Source of the DNA: Salinimicrobium gaetbulicola
Lineage (GTDB): Bacteria > Bacteroidota > Bacteroidia > Flavobacteriales > Flavobacteriaceae
Length of the DNA: 64,000 bases
Reading direction: 5' to 3'
Assembly (NCBI RefSeq): GCF_042676025.1
Contig: NZ_JBHTJP010000032.1
Coordinates: 186,001-250,000, forward strand
In this document: piece by piece, positions 24,966-33,203 of the stretch
Numbering within the stretch: position 1 is the stretch's first letter
How the letters are laid out: the number at the start of each line of letters is the position of its first letter
The notes under the pieces: model-generated
Told to the model about the DNA's origin: nothing
The model's database searches: none
The model's input: only the letters and a program-made list of their open reading frames with translations
Translations under genes and position numbers: made by a program

Positions 24966-26219
24966 CTATTTTTTGGCTGTCAGGTTCTCCAACCGGTTTT
25001 TCATCTCAATGTATTTTGACATGAATTTGGTACTTGCTAATTGATGGTGCTGGAGCATGGTACCGGTGAAATTAACTTCCCTGTGTTCCTGAAGATTACT
25101 TAAAACTGATCCAATTCTTTTCTGAAGCATCATTGAAAAAAGGCTTTTAGAATACCTTATTTCCAGGATCTCAAAACCTTCTTTTTGTGCTTTTTCCCAG
25201 GCCGAACTGTTTGAGTATAGCTCTACTGCGGCATTTGCAAATTCTTCAGGGTTCCCGGCTATTTTACCGCCCCAAATATTTGTTTCAGACATTCCTTCTG
25301 CTCCTAAAGGTGTGGTGACACTGGGTGTTCCGGTTTTCATGGCATCGATAAATTTACCTTTTAAACCGGCTCCAAATCGTAAAGGAGCTAACAGTACTTT
25401 TGAATTCCTTATTACTTTTTCTGCGGAATCAGCCCGCCCTTTTACGATAAAACCTTCCTTAACGTTATGCAACTGGCTGACTTTTGCTGTCGCATAGGCT
25501 CCGTAAATATGTAACTCTGCAGAAGGAAGCTGTTTTCTTATCAACGGCCAGATATTCTGTTTCAGGTGGAGTACCGCATCCCAGTTCGGATCATGCCTGA
25601 AGTTCCCGATACTTACAAAATGTTCCCGATCTTGAAAAGTGGGAAGTTTACTCCTTTTTTCTTCGGAAGGGATCTCCTCCATAAATGGTAAGTAGAGCAG
25701 CAATTCTTCAGGGAGCTTAAAAGTAGATTTTAGTAGATCCATTTCCATTTCAGAAATGATCAAAGAAAGGTCACAGCGATATATACTGGCGATCTCCCTT
25801 TTTGAAAGGTCATTCTGAAGCATAGAAACTGAAAGCGGTGAACCCTTCTTAAAAGCTTCCTGCCGTGCCTTTCTATAGAAGTGCAGATCTTCGGTATCCA
25901 GTATCTTTAAAGCATCCGGGCAAACTTCAGAAACCCGCCACCCGAACTGTTCTTCCATCATAAATCGGTCAAAAAGCACTATTTCAGGATTTAACTTCTT
26001 CAGAAAAATATCGAATTCGGGATCATTAAGTTTGATCTTCTCTGTTCTTATTCCGTGTAAGGAAAGATCTTCCATAACATCAGTTTCCGAAGCAGTAGTG
26101 GCAAAGGTGATCTCGAATCCTTCCGACTTAAAAAAGCTTAACAACTGCATCATCCTGGTGCCTGCTGCCGAAGATCTTGGTTCAGGCCAAACGTATCCAA
26201 TAACTAAGAGTGATCTCAT
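24966..26219 (-). CDS. GT4-like glycosyltransferase
   Basis: A 417-residue cytoplasmic glycosyltransferase with two Rossmann-like halves (GT-B fold). The N-terminus reads SLLVIGYVWPEPRSSAAGTRM, a GT4-like donor-independent motif. The C-terminal half carries HIYGAYATAKV, LAPLRFGAGLKGKFIDAMKTGTPSVTTPLGAEGM and EEFANAAVELYSN, the family-1/4 nucleotide-sugar binding pattern with the E-x7-E position replaced in part. Substrates unknown; likely surface polysaccharide or protein glycosylation. It is not clustered with other sugar genes here. It stands divergent from the GreA/GreB-like gene with a probable -7 box (TATTTTTG, 26231-26224). Confidence 0.85.
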   Translation of the reverse strand: MRSLLVIGYVWPEPRSSAAGTRMMQLLSFFKSEGFEITFATTASETDVMEDLSLHGIRTEKIKLNDPEFDIFLKKLNPEIVLFDRFMMEEQFGWRVSEVCPDALKILDTEDLHFYRKARQEAFKKGSPLSVSMLQNDLSKREIASIYRCDLSLIISEMEMDLLKSTFKLPEELLLYLPFMEEIPSEEKRSKLPTFQDREHFVSIGNFRHDPNWDAVLHLKQNIWPLIRKQLPSAELHIYGAYATAKVSQLHNVKEGFIVKGRADSAEKVIRNSKVLLAPLRFGAGLKGKFIDAMKTGTPSVTTPLGAEGMSETNIWGGKIAGNPEEFANAAVELYSNSSAWEKAQKEGFEILEIRYSKSLFSMMLQKRIGSVLSNLQEHREVNFTGTMLQHHQLASTKFMSKYIEMKNRLENLTAKK

Positions 26220-26306
26220 GTTTCAAAAATAGCGGAAAATGACGGGAATTGGCGGAAGTTTTTGATTTGTGCCGGGTTATTCAGATATTTAAGAAAACAA
26301 TTGATT

Positions 26307-26819
26307 ATGAGCCGAGGATTTGTAAAGGAAGACGACCAGGAAGAAGCGCCATTCATCCCGCCACGCGCGGCATTGCCGGCAGGAGTTACCAATTATGTAA
26401 CTCCCGCGGGATATGAGGAGCTGATCGCCGAAAGGGAGGATCTGGAGGAGGAGCGCAGAAACCTGGATATTTCAAGTGATAAAGAAAGACGACACGCCCT
26501 GGCTATAATTAATGGAAAACTGAATCTCCTGAACGATCGGATCGCTTCGGCCAGGATCTTAAAACCTGAAGATCAGCCTGAAGAGGAAGTAAGGTTTGGT
26601 TCCACCGTAAGTTTTAAAAACCTGAACGGAAAACAAAAGGGTATCACCAGTACTTTCCAGATCGTTGGCGTAGATGAAGCCGATATAAAGCAGCAAAAAA
26701 TAGCATTTTTGGCACCACTTGCGAAAGCCCTGACTGGCAAAAAAGTAGGGGAGACCACCCAGGTTTCTATGGCCGGGGAATTAAGAGAACTGGAAATTAC
26801 AGGAATACGTTATTCCTGA
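26307..26819 (+). CDS. GreA/GreB family transcript-cleavage factor-like protein
   Basis: A 170-residue protein; I start at the ATG at 26307 (MSRGFVKEDDQEEAPFI), an N-terminus I associate with GreB-like proteins. A coiled-coil-like stretch (LIAEREDLEEERRN to ARILKPED, about residues 38-90) precedes a C-terminal FKBP-like domain (FGSTVSFKN, AFLAPLAKALTGKKVGETTQV). The tip of the coiled coil reads DISSDKERRHA instead of the canonical GDxxEN pattern, so the catalytic acidic pair is displaced. It may act on stalled RNA polymerase or as a competitor of the classic factors. The 3' end overlaps the usher gene by 10 bases. Confidence 0.85.
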   Translation: MSRGFVKEDDQEEAPFIPPRAALPAGVTNYVTPAGYEELIAEREDLEEERRNLDISSDKERRHALAIINGKLNLLNDRIASARILKPEDQPEEEVRFGSTVSFKNLNGKQKGITSTFQIVGVDEADIKQQKIAFLAPLAKALTGKKVGETTQVSMAGELRELEITGIRYS

Positions 26820-29716
26820 TCGATTATTTCTTCTTCTATCAGGATAGCTTTTAAAGCGTTCAGGGTTTCAGGCCCAAAGATCCCGTCGATCCTAATTTCA
26901 GCGTCATTCTGGAAATTCTTAACTGCGTCAAGAGTTCTGTAACCAAAAATCCCGTCAATTTCTCCGCTGCGATAGCCCAGTTCATTCAGGAATTTCTGAA
27001 TCAATTTGATATTCTCATCTGTATCACTGAAGGCATAAATACCTCTTTCTCCCAGGTCAATTAAGAATAATCTTGGCTTTTTAGGAATTTCAGTCATGTC
27101 TGTCTCCTTCATCGAACTTTTTGAAACGGAATCCACTTCTGTTTCAGGATTAGGACGAATAAAGAATTCCATAGTATCTACGATATCCCCATATTTTGAG
27201 ATCTCAATATTGAAAGGAATTTCTGATGGTGCAGCTTGGAAATCAAGTTTCTCAAGCTGTTCCGGATCTATTACAGCCCGGTAATGGCCCGGTGCAAGTC
27301 CCAGGTAGGTGAAATAACCGTCGCCTTCCGTTAGAAATTCAGCAGCTACGCTATCGTCCCTGTTGAGGATCTTAACCCTGATACGACCCTGCCCGCGCGT
27401 TCCTTTTGAGTCCTGCAGGTAAACCATTCCGCCGACTTCCCCCAGGACCTGGATGGGAACATGAATTTCCTGGAACTGGTTCGGTGTGGTATGCACTCCG
27501 ATCTTCGGATTCGGGATCTTCCAGGCAATGTTATCCAGCCTTACAGGATCCAGTTGTAGTAACAGATCAACGTAAGGTTGCAGTTCAGTGATCCTAATCA
27601 CGGTTCTGTCCTTGTTGTAAGTTACGTTTCCTGCACGGTTGCTCAACTCCAGGCCGGGGACTCCCGGTTCCATAGGATCTTTCTTGCCGTTCCAGTTCAG
27701 GTCCAGGAATGGAACAAGTGTTAAGGCAGCCCTGGTTACTGAAGTTCGGTTTCTGGCCATCACATAGCCGTTATTGTCATCAAAAAGTATACTTCCCTGC
27801 GCCGATTCTACAAAAGAGCTGTTATTTCTTCCGATCCTTGAGGAGAAGGAGGTTTGAGCCATATCAAAGCTGTATCGCAACCCGAATTCAAATATATGTT
27901 GATCTCTCCGGAAGTTATTCTCATAACCCACATTCGCGAATCCATTCTTAAAGACAGGACGTTCCAGTTCTACATTCAGGTTCGTGAACGTATTGCGGCT
28001 CACATCATATTGAACGCGTGGAGAAAAAATCAGTTTATAAGGTAATCTATAGGTTTGAGATAGGGAGCTGTAAATAGTGGGATCGTCAACCCTGCTATTA
28101 AAAACTCCGTAGGTCGTTAGGTTAGTACTAACGCCCATAAATCCTCCCGACAGCAGTAATTGGGCTGTAGTAAGTTTAGTGGCGGGCATAAGGATCTGGT
28201 TCACGCTCATCCTGCTGAACATATAGAACGCCTTGGTCCTGATAGGAGTAGATAAACTTATTTTACGTTCCTCCAGGTAATTAAGCCTGATAGCAGTTTG
28301 ATCCTCATCATATTTGATATAATTCAGGTCTACCTGCAGACTTTTTGGGGTGTGATAGCTTAACAAGGCTTCACCCTTAACACCATACATGTATTCCCCG
28401 CTGAAAAGCAGGCCGGTAGCCACCCTCGCCGAGGCATTTACAAAAGGCATAACCTCGCCGCTGCTGACATCTGAAAGATATTCCACACCACCACCCAGCG
28501 TAATGGCATTATTGAGACCATAGTTCATATTAAGGCGTGAAAACCTGTCATTCTCAGGATTTTCAAGGATCCCTGCACTTAAAGTGTATTCGAATTCATT
28601 CTTCGGCACAAAATTGTAGGGTATGTTGATCATTCGTTCCTCGGTTCGCTCTTCCCCGTAAGGCCCGTAAAACCTAAGATCTACTGCTGTATTTCCGTAC
28701 ATTAAAGGCACTTCGAAAGTGTAAAATCCCGAAGCGTCTGCCACCGTAAAATCCACCAGGGCGTTATTCACGTATAATTCCACCGTCCACCTGGGCTCTG
28801 TAAAATCACTCAGGGTAAATGTTCCAAAACTTCGACGGTTCTGAAAAGGGCTGTTACTTAATTGTACTCCGTTAATGGGAGCAAAGAGCGAGGAAGTAGC
28901 CTGGGTATTGATCCTTCCGGCGCTAACCTGTTTAAAGAATTTACTGTAATTGTTGACCAGTCTCCATTGATAGAACTGGTTTCGGGAGTTAAAGGGTACC
29001 CGGGTTGAGTAATTCAATCGCACATTGGTTTCTCCTCCCAGGAACATGGTTCCCAGACCCAGATTCAACCGATTGTCATTCGAAACCTGGGTTTGTTGGG
29101 TCGAGGTAACGCCCCAGTCGAGGAAGCCAGGTTTAAAAAAGGGATAGCGGCGTGGCATGATGGTATCGGGATTCACGACACCCTTAACCCGGTTCAGGTT
29201 TTCACGGATCTCCTTTCTTTTCATTTCCCTGACGAAAGGCAGTTCTTTATCAGTTTCAAAATTCACCGAGAGACTCCGAAAAGAAAAGTTAGTATGAAGC
29301 CCGAACACTTTCCCGAAATAATCTGATTTTAAATAGTTTCCTGTGGGAGATTTGATCACATCAGATTCTTTTATAGGAAAGGTTTCATCCCTGTAAACGA
29401 TCTCAAGATCTTTATAGTTTATATGATAGGTGGAGTCGGGGTGGATGATGAATCCTAAAACTCCTGTATTTATTTCAACATTTTTAAGCTGGAGAATATC
29501 AAACAGGTCTTGAACCGGTAGGTAAGCGTCATCGCCCTGAATCGCGACAGGAATTTCTACAACTCCCATTTTAGGGACCGACATTTCAACGTTTAGTTCG
29601 TCGTGGCCGGGTAAGTTTTGCTGGGCATGTAACCGGGGAATTGTGAGAAGTAATACAGACAGCAATAAGAAATTAGGAGTCCTTAAAATAGTTAATATCT
29701 TTAACCGGTCATCCAT
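26810..29716 (-). CDS. Usher-like outer-membrane protein with peptidoglycan-binding C-terminus
   Basis: A 968-residue outer-membrane protein with a signal peptide (residues about 1-31). An N-terminal domain with LPVQDLFDILQLKN (about 66-79) precedes a usher-like part: FTEPRWTVELYVNNALVDF, a GFYTFEVPLMYGNTAVDL strand pair and an FEYTLSAGI block correspond to the plug/barrel region of chaperone-usher proteins. A long barrel of alternating strands follows, then an SdrB-like segment FLDLNWNGKKDPMEPG (about residue 668). A peptidoglycan-binding domain lies at the end (about 905-959, IQKFLNELGYRSGEIDGIFG and a repeat-like IDGIFGPETL). It is the last gene of a six-gene cluster, 8 bases after a DUF4402 gene. 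Role in fibre secretion is inferred. Confidence 0.75.
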   Translation of the reverse strand: MDDRLKILTILRTPNFLLLSVLLLTIPRLHAQQNLPGHDELNVEMSVPKMGVVEIPVAIQGDDAYLPVQDLFDILQLKNVEINTGVLGFIIHPDSTYHINYKDLEIVYRDETFPIKESDVIKSPTGNYLKSDYFGKVFGLHTNFSFRSLSVNFETDKELPFVREMKRKEIRENLNRVKGVVNPDTIMPRRYPFFKPGFLDWGVTSTQQTQVSNDNRLNLGLGTMFLGGETNVRLNYSTRVPFNSRNQFYQWRLVNNYSKFFKQVSAGRINTQATSSLFAPINGVQLSNSPFQNRRSFGTFTLSDFTEPRWTVELYVNNALVDFTVADASGFYTFEVPLMYGNTAVDLRFYGPYGEERTEERMINIPYNFVPKNEFEYTLSAGILENPENDRFSRLNMNYGLNNAITLGGGVEYLSDVSSGEVMPFVNASARVATGLLFSGEYMYGVKGEALLSYHTPKSLQVDLNYIKYDEDQTAIRLNYLEERKISLSTPIRTKAFYMFSRMSVNQILMPATKLTTAQLLLSGGFMGVSTNLTTYGVFNSRVDDPTIYSSLSQTYRLPYKLIFSPRVQYDVSRNTFTNLNVELERPVFKNGFANVGYENNFRRDQHIFEFGLRYSFDMAQTSFSSRIGRNNSSFVESAQGSILFDDNNGYVMARNRTSVTRAALTLVPFLDLNWNGKKDPMEPGVPGLELSNRAGNVTYNKDRTVIRITELQPYVDLLLQLDPVRLDNIAWKIPNPKIGVHTTPNQFQEIHVPIQVLGEVGGMVYLQDSKGTRGQGRIRVKILNRDDSVAAEFLTEGDGYFTYLGLAPGHYRAVIDPEQLEKLDFQAAPSEIPFNIEISKYGDIVDTMEFFIRPNPETEVDSVSKSSMKETDMTEIPKKPRLFLIDLGERGIYAFSDTDENIKLIQKFLNELGYRSGEIDGIFGYRTLDAVKNFQNDAEIRIDGIFGPETLNALKAILIEEEIIDQE

Positions 29717-29724
29717 TAAAATCC

Positions 29725-30246
29725 TTATTGAAAAGTAAAGATTACGTCCACCGTTACGTCAACTGTCCCTGAATAAATTCCACTAGGATCTTCCGGTCCG
29801 CCCACGGTTAATGTTCCTCCCATGTAAATAGTTTTAGGTGTATTCTGGGGAAGAAAAAAATTATTGTCGCTGAAATTTAAAGATAATTCTAATATTCCCG
29901 TTCCGCCGATTAGTGTTGTTGGCAATGAAGTAATATTTACAACTTTGGCTGCATTCCCATTCCCGTTCCCATTTCCATTACCAGTAGTATTAGCAGTCGT
30001 GCTTATTTCAATACTAGCTACAGAACGGGGCTTCCCAAATTTTAATGGATAGATGTCTCCAGTTGAACTAACTGAACCATCCCCATTTAAAGTTATAGTA
30101 CCACCGGAAGCTTTTGCAAAGGTTCCAAAATCTAAACTCCCAACAACTCCATCTATGGTTATTTGCTGAGCTAATCCCTGTGATGTTATTAAAATAAAGC
30201 TACCTAAAATAATAATCTTTGGAATCGATAAAATTTGGAAATGCAT
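29725..30246 (-). CDS. DUF4402-type subunit D, predicted tip or initiating subunit
   Basis: A 173-residue secreted subunit with a signal peptide (residues about 1-26, ending GLAQ). The fold matches DUF4402 proteins: GSLDFGTF near the start of the mature part, GGTLTVGGPEDPSGIYSGTV near the end and a terminal VDVTVDVIFTFQ strand. It differs from the other three subunits in having only about 11 residues between the cleavage site and the LDFG block, against 20 to 25 in them, so a donor-strand extension seems absent. A Gly-Asn repeat (GNGNGNGNGN) lies in the middle. In chaperone-usher fibres, the tip subunit is the one that does not donate a strand; this is an inference. It is 8 bases upstream of the usher gene. 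Confidence 0.75.
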   Translation of the reverse strand: MHFQILSIPKIIILGSFILITSQGLAQQITIDGVVGSLDFGTFAKASGGTITLNGDGSVSSTGDIYPLKFGKPRSVASIEISTTANTTGNGNGNGNGNAAKVVNITSLPTTLIGGTGILELSLNFSDNNFFLPQNTPKTIYMGGTLTVGGPEDPSGIYSGTVDVTVDVIFTFQ

Positions 30247-30267
30247 ATTTAAAAGCTGTTTTGATAA

Positions 30268-31092
30268 TTAGAGTTCAATTACAGCTACCGAAAGTTCCTG
30301 GTCAGTATCTGAAGTATAAGTAACTTTTAATTTACCTGATTTAAAATTTAATCCGTCTAATTGATTTAAAATCATTTTAAATTGCCTATTGGGATTAGGG
30401 GTATATACAGAAATTCCTTTTACCAAACCAACAACTGTGGTTTCGCCAGTGGATGAAATATGTTCTACGTTAAGATTTCCATAGACAGACATATTCCCGG
30501 ATCGATTTATGATCATTGATAACCGCGGGTGTTCTTCTTCAAAATTTAATTTAACATCACTAAGACTAACCTCAGTAGTGGATTTTCCATGACGAATAAT
30601 TACCGGTATGCTGATTCCAAAAATGGTTTTAATGTTAATAGAAATAGCACCTGAATTCATTTGTTCAGCTTCTCCTAAGGCAACCTGATTATCGACTGCC
30701 CTAAAATATACATGAGATCGATATTCTCCCTCCTCTAAATTCCCGGTTCGGGTAAGTTGAACCCTAATTGTTTGAGCTTCGTTTGGGGCCAGGGTCACTC
30801 TTCTTGGAAAATAGCGTAAAAAATCGGTTGCAAATCGTTGTCCCTCATCCGGAGTCTCAATTTGTTCAAATTTCCCGTCTTCAGTCATTCTATAATTAAT
30901 AAAAGAGATGGCGTAAATGGCCGTGTCCTTACCGGTGTTTGCGAGATTTATTTCCTGGGATCGCTGGCTGCCGTCAAATACCAATCTTTTAGGCATAACC
31001 ATTAAATCTCCTTGTGCGGATGCACTTTCTACAGGAAAAAATAGCACAGTTAAAAGAATACCGATAATAAAGGGGAGAACTTTTCTATTCAT
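30268..31092 (-). CDS. PapD-like fimbrial chaperone
   Basis: A 274-residue protein with a signal peptide (about residues 1-26) and two Ig-like domains. Conserved chaperone features are MVMPKRLVFDGSQRSQEINL (basic residue at the position of the PapD active-site Arg), a second block AQTIRVQLTRTGNLEEGEYRSHVYF, whose alternating strand corresponds to the G1 region, and a late LKVTYTSDTD stretch. The family binds unfolded pilin subunits in the periplasm and hands them to an usher. Here it sits between subunit genes and the usher-like gene, 21 bases from the next gene. Specific partners are inferred from context. Confidence 0.85.
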   Translation of the reverse strand: MNRKVLPFIIGILLTVLFFPVESASAQGDLMVMPKRLVFDGSQRSQEINLANTGKDTAIYAISFINYRMTEDGKFEQIETPDEGQRFATDFLRYFPRRVTLAPNEAQTIRVQLTRTGNLEEGEYRSHVYFRAVDNQVALGEAEQMNSGAISINIKTIFGISIPVIIRHGKSTTEVSLSDVKLNFEEEHPRLSMIINRSGNMSVYGNLNVEHISSTGETTVVGLVKGISVYTPNPNRQFKMILNQLDGLNFKSGKLKVTYTSDTDQELSVAVIEL

Positions 31093-31166
31093 GGGGCTAT
31101 ATATAACATATTACAGGCTTCAAATATAGGGAAATAGCCGCAAAAAGTTAAAGATTTGTGAAAGTT

Positions 31167-31661
31167 TCAGTTATAAGAAACTGTCACATTAAAACCACTG
31201 GAATTCGTGTAAAACCCGGAAGGCTGATTGGCTTCCAAATTGAGAGTGGCCCCAATTTTCAATACGTCTAGTGTTTCACCAATTGTAGGATCTACCTTAA
31301 ATTCATCAATAATAAGTATTTGACTCGGATCTTCCTGGCTGTATAAGGTGAATGAATTAGGTAATGAAATTGAATATTTATTATTTCCATGGTTAACAAT
31401 CGCTTCTGCAGGAGCAACATTCCCCGGAAAAGTGCTTGAGATCTGCACCCCTTGTGCAATTCTGTTGCCATTGGGAGAGAGAACTACCTTACCCGGATTA
31501 AATGCGCTTATCACATTCCCAAAGTCCAGATCTACAGATTTTGTAATCTTTATAGGGTCTATAATTGTAGCCCTGCTATTTACCGTAGCCGCTGCAGAAT
31601 TTTGAGAATTTGCGGTCATGGTAAAAAAAGAAAACAGAACTATAAATATTAGCCTAACCAT
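31167..31661 (-). CDS. DUF4402-type fibre subunit C
   Basis: A 164-residue subunit with a signal peptide (MVRLIFIVLFSFFTMTANS). The mature part begins with the alternating stretch SAAATVNSRATIIDPIKITK, a candidate donor strand. A VDLDFGNVIS block, GATLNLEANQPSGFYTNSSG and a terminal VTVSYN strand match the DUF4402 pattern of pilin-like proteins. No Cys is present in the mature part, so it lacks the disulfide common in archaic pilins. It is the third gene of the cluster, directly after the intra-operon hairpin, and precedes the chaperone gene by 74 bases. Confidence 0.75.
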   Translation of the reverse strand: MVRLIFIVLFSFFTMTANSQNSAAATVNSRATIIDPIKITKSVDLDFGNVISAFNPGKVVLSPNGNRIAQGVQISSTFPGNVAPAEAIVNHGNNKYSISLPNSFTLYSQEDPSQILIIDEFKVDPTIGETLDVLKIGATLNLEANQPSGFYTNSSGFNVTVSYN

Positions 31662-31683
31662 ATGAAGATAATTATATTTTCAT

Positions 31684-31729
31684 AAAAAAGCCACAACACT
31701 GTTTATAAAACTAGTTTTGTGGCTTTTTT
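31684..31729 (-). terminator. Strong hairpin between subunit genes B and C
   Basis: A 13-bp perfect stem (31684-31696 and 31717-31729, AAAAAAGCCACAA / TTGTGGCTTTTTT) with a bulged extension, followed on the minus strand by a T-tract. It lies directly downstream of subunit B and may terminate most transcripts, leaving lower expression of the distal genes. Confidence 0.75.
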
Positions 31730-31738
31730 AGATAGTAA

Positions 31739-32206
31739 TTAATTGTATGCTACGGTAACAGAAATTGTACCGGTATATGATCCCGTAGTTTGGGATGCAC
31801 CTACGGTTAATGTACCTCCGATGTGTACAGTCTCATTCCCAGAAGCATCAAGAGTTTCATTTGCATCATGAGTAATACCTGTAACATCCATAGTAGCGGA
31901 AGATACAGATTCAGTTAAAGTAGCAGTTTCTCCTACCGTAATAGAGTAAGCTTCATCGGGTTCACCAGTTACGGTTAATTCAGCAGCCGAAACTACCCCT
32001 CCGGCTATTTGCGTTTTTGTTCCAGTTGGGGTTCCGGCATAATCAATAATGACGGTTCCTGCTGTATTGTCAAGTTTACCAAAGTTAAGGCCTGTGACCT
32101 CAGTAAACTTAATAGCTTCAATAATTTCTGCAGCACTGCTTACGGTAGTTTGTCCAAAAGCAGTTCCTGATATTAACATAAGTAGTAATAAAGTAATCTT
32201 TTTCAT
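31739..32206 (-). CDS. DUF4402-type fibre subunit B, candidate major subunit
   Basis: A 155-residue subunit with a signal peptide (MKKITLLLLMLISGTAFGQ). DUF4402 features are a mature N-terminus TTVSSAAEIIEAIKFTEVTG, then LNFGKLDNTAGTVIIDYAGT, GGTLTVGASQTTGSYTG and the terminal VTVAYN. The body is Thr/Ser/Gly-rich, with no Cys in the mature part, as expected of a repetitive filament protein. A transcription-terminator-like hairpin follows directly, which would favour high expression of this gene over the assembly genes downstream. That makes it a candidate for the main fibre subunit; this is inference. Confidence 0.75.
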   Translation of the reverse strand: MKKITLLLLMLISGTAFGQTTVSSAAEIIEAIKFTEVTGLNFGKLDNTAGTVIIDYAGTPTGTKTQIAGGVVSAAELTVTGEPDEAYSITVGETATLTESVSSATMDVTGITHDANETLDASGNETVHIGGTLTVGASQTTGSYTGTISVTVAYN

Positions 32207-32434
32207 TAGGTCGATTTAAAAAGGGGTTAGTTCAAATTCGAACCAAATATTGGGTATATCGAAGAATCCTACAAATAAAGTCGGTGAACGTAAGAAATAC
32301 TCGTTAAAGTGTTAATTCCGCCTTAAAAATTCGCTAAAATGCAAGAAAACTACTGTTTTATTAACGATAAAAGAATAAAAATCGACGTTAAACGATTGAT
32401 TATGAAAGTAATGGAGAATTAAATAGGAATGTGC

Positions 32435-32992
32435 TTAATTGTAGTTTACCGTTACCGGAATGGAAGTCAGGGTTTTATAGTTTCCGGGGCGCTGACCGGC
32501 CTTCACATCTAGGGTGGCACCTACTTTTATCTCGGGAGTAGTTGAAGAGATTGTGGATTCTTGAAAGTTACTGGTGAAATCTTTTATTACGACTGTTTCC
32601 GTTCCGTCGCTTAAAAAATATTCTCCCTTGGGCAGGCTAAGAGAAAAAGAATATCCGTTCTCTCCGGTCACTTTAAATGAGGCCGCAGAGACCATTGCCC
32701 CGTCTGCCAGTTCTATACCGCCTGTGGTAATTCTGTCATTTTCGGGAGTCAGGATAACGGTGCCACCATCTTTAGCATCCAGGGCAGCAAAGTTCATATT
32801 AGAAGTGTTTGTGATCCCGATCGGTTCGATTATGGTCACCGAAGCCGTGAAAGTAGCTGTAGCCTGAGTTTGGCTATAGACGATACTTCCGTAGAAGAAA
32901 AATAATATGCTCACAATTAGGGGTCTCACTTCATGTTTTTTCTTAATGCCAATGTAATAAAATTTTTTTCTCAATATCGATGAAATGCACAA
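32435..32992 (-). CDS. DUF4402-type fibre subunit A
   Basis: A 185-residue subunit from ATG 32992, with a long N-terminal region (basic, then hydrophobic IVSILFFFYGSIVYSQ). A GTG at 32929 gives a shorter, cleaner signal peptide and is an alternative start. The mature part opens with QTQATATFTASVTIIEPIGI, in which A/F/V/I residues alternate with T/S, as in the N-terminal extensions used for donor-strand exchange. DUF4402 blocks follow (MNFAALDAKDGGTVILTP, GATLDVKAGQRPGNYK, terminal VPVTVNYN). It is the first gene of the cluster, and a 228-base non-coding gap separates it from subunit B. Confidence 0.75.
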   Translation of the reverse strand: MCISSILRKKFYYIGIKKKHEVRPLIVSILFFFYGSIVYSQTQATATFTASVTIIEPIGITNTSNMNFAALDAKDGGTVILTPENDRITTGGIELADGAMVSAASFKVTGENGYSFSLSLPKGEYFLSDGTETVVIKDFTSNFQESTISSTTPEIKVGATLDVKAGQRPGNYKTLTSIPVTVNYN

Positions 32993-33115
32993 TAATATCG
33001 TTAAAGTACCAATTTTAACATTCGGCTATACTACAAATATTTAGGAGGGATTGTTTAATTTACTGAAAAACCGTGACTTAATCCTAATTTTTAAAATATG
33101 ATCATCATCATGTTT

Positions 33116-33123
33116 TAATTTTG
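33116..33123 (+). promoter_or_regulatory. Possible -7 box upstream of the DoxX gene
   Basis: TAATTTTG matches TAnnTTTG, but no good TTG is found 17-23 bases upstream. It would give a leader of about 75 bases. Confidence 0.4.
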
Positions 33124-33203
33124 TAAGAAAAGGCTTTCAGGAAAGGGACTTTATAAATATTTATCGAATTAATGGTATATTAAACCTCAAAACCAACCAC
33201 ATC

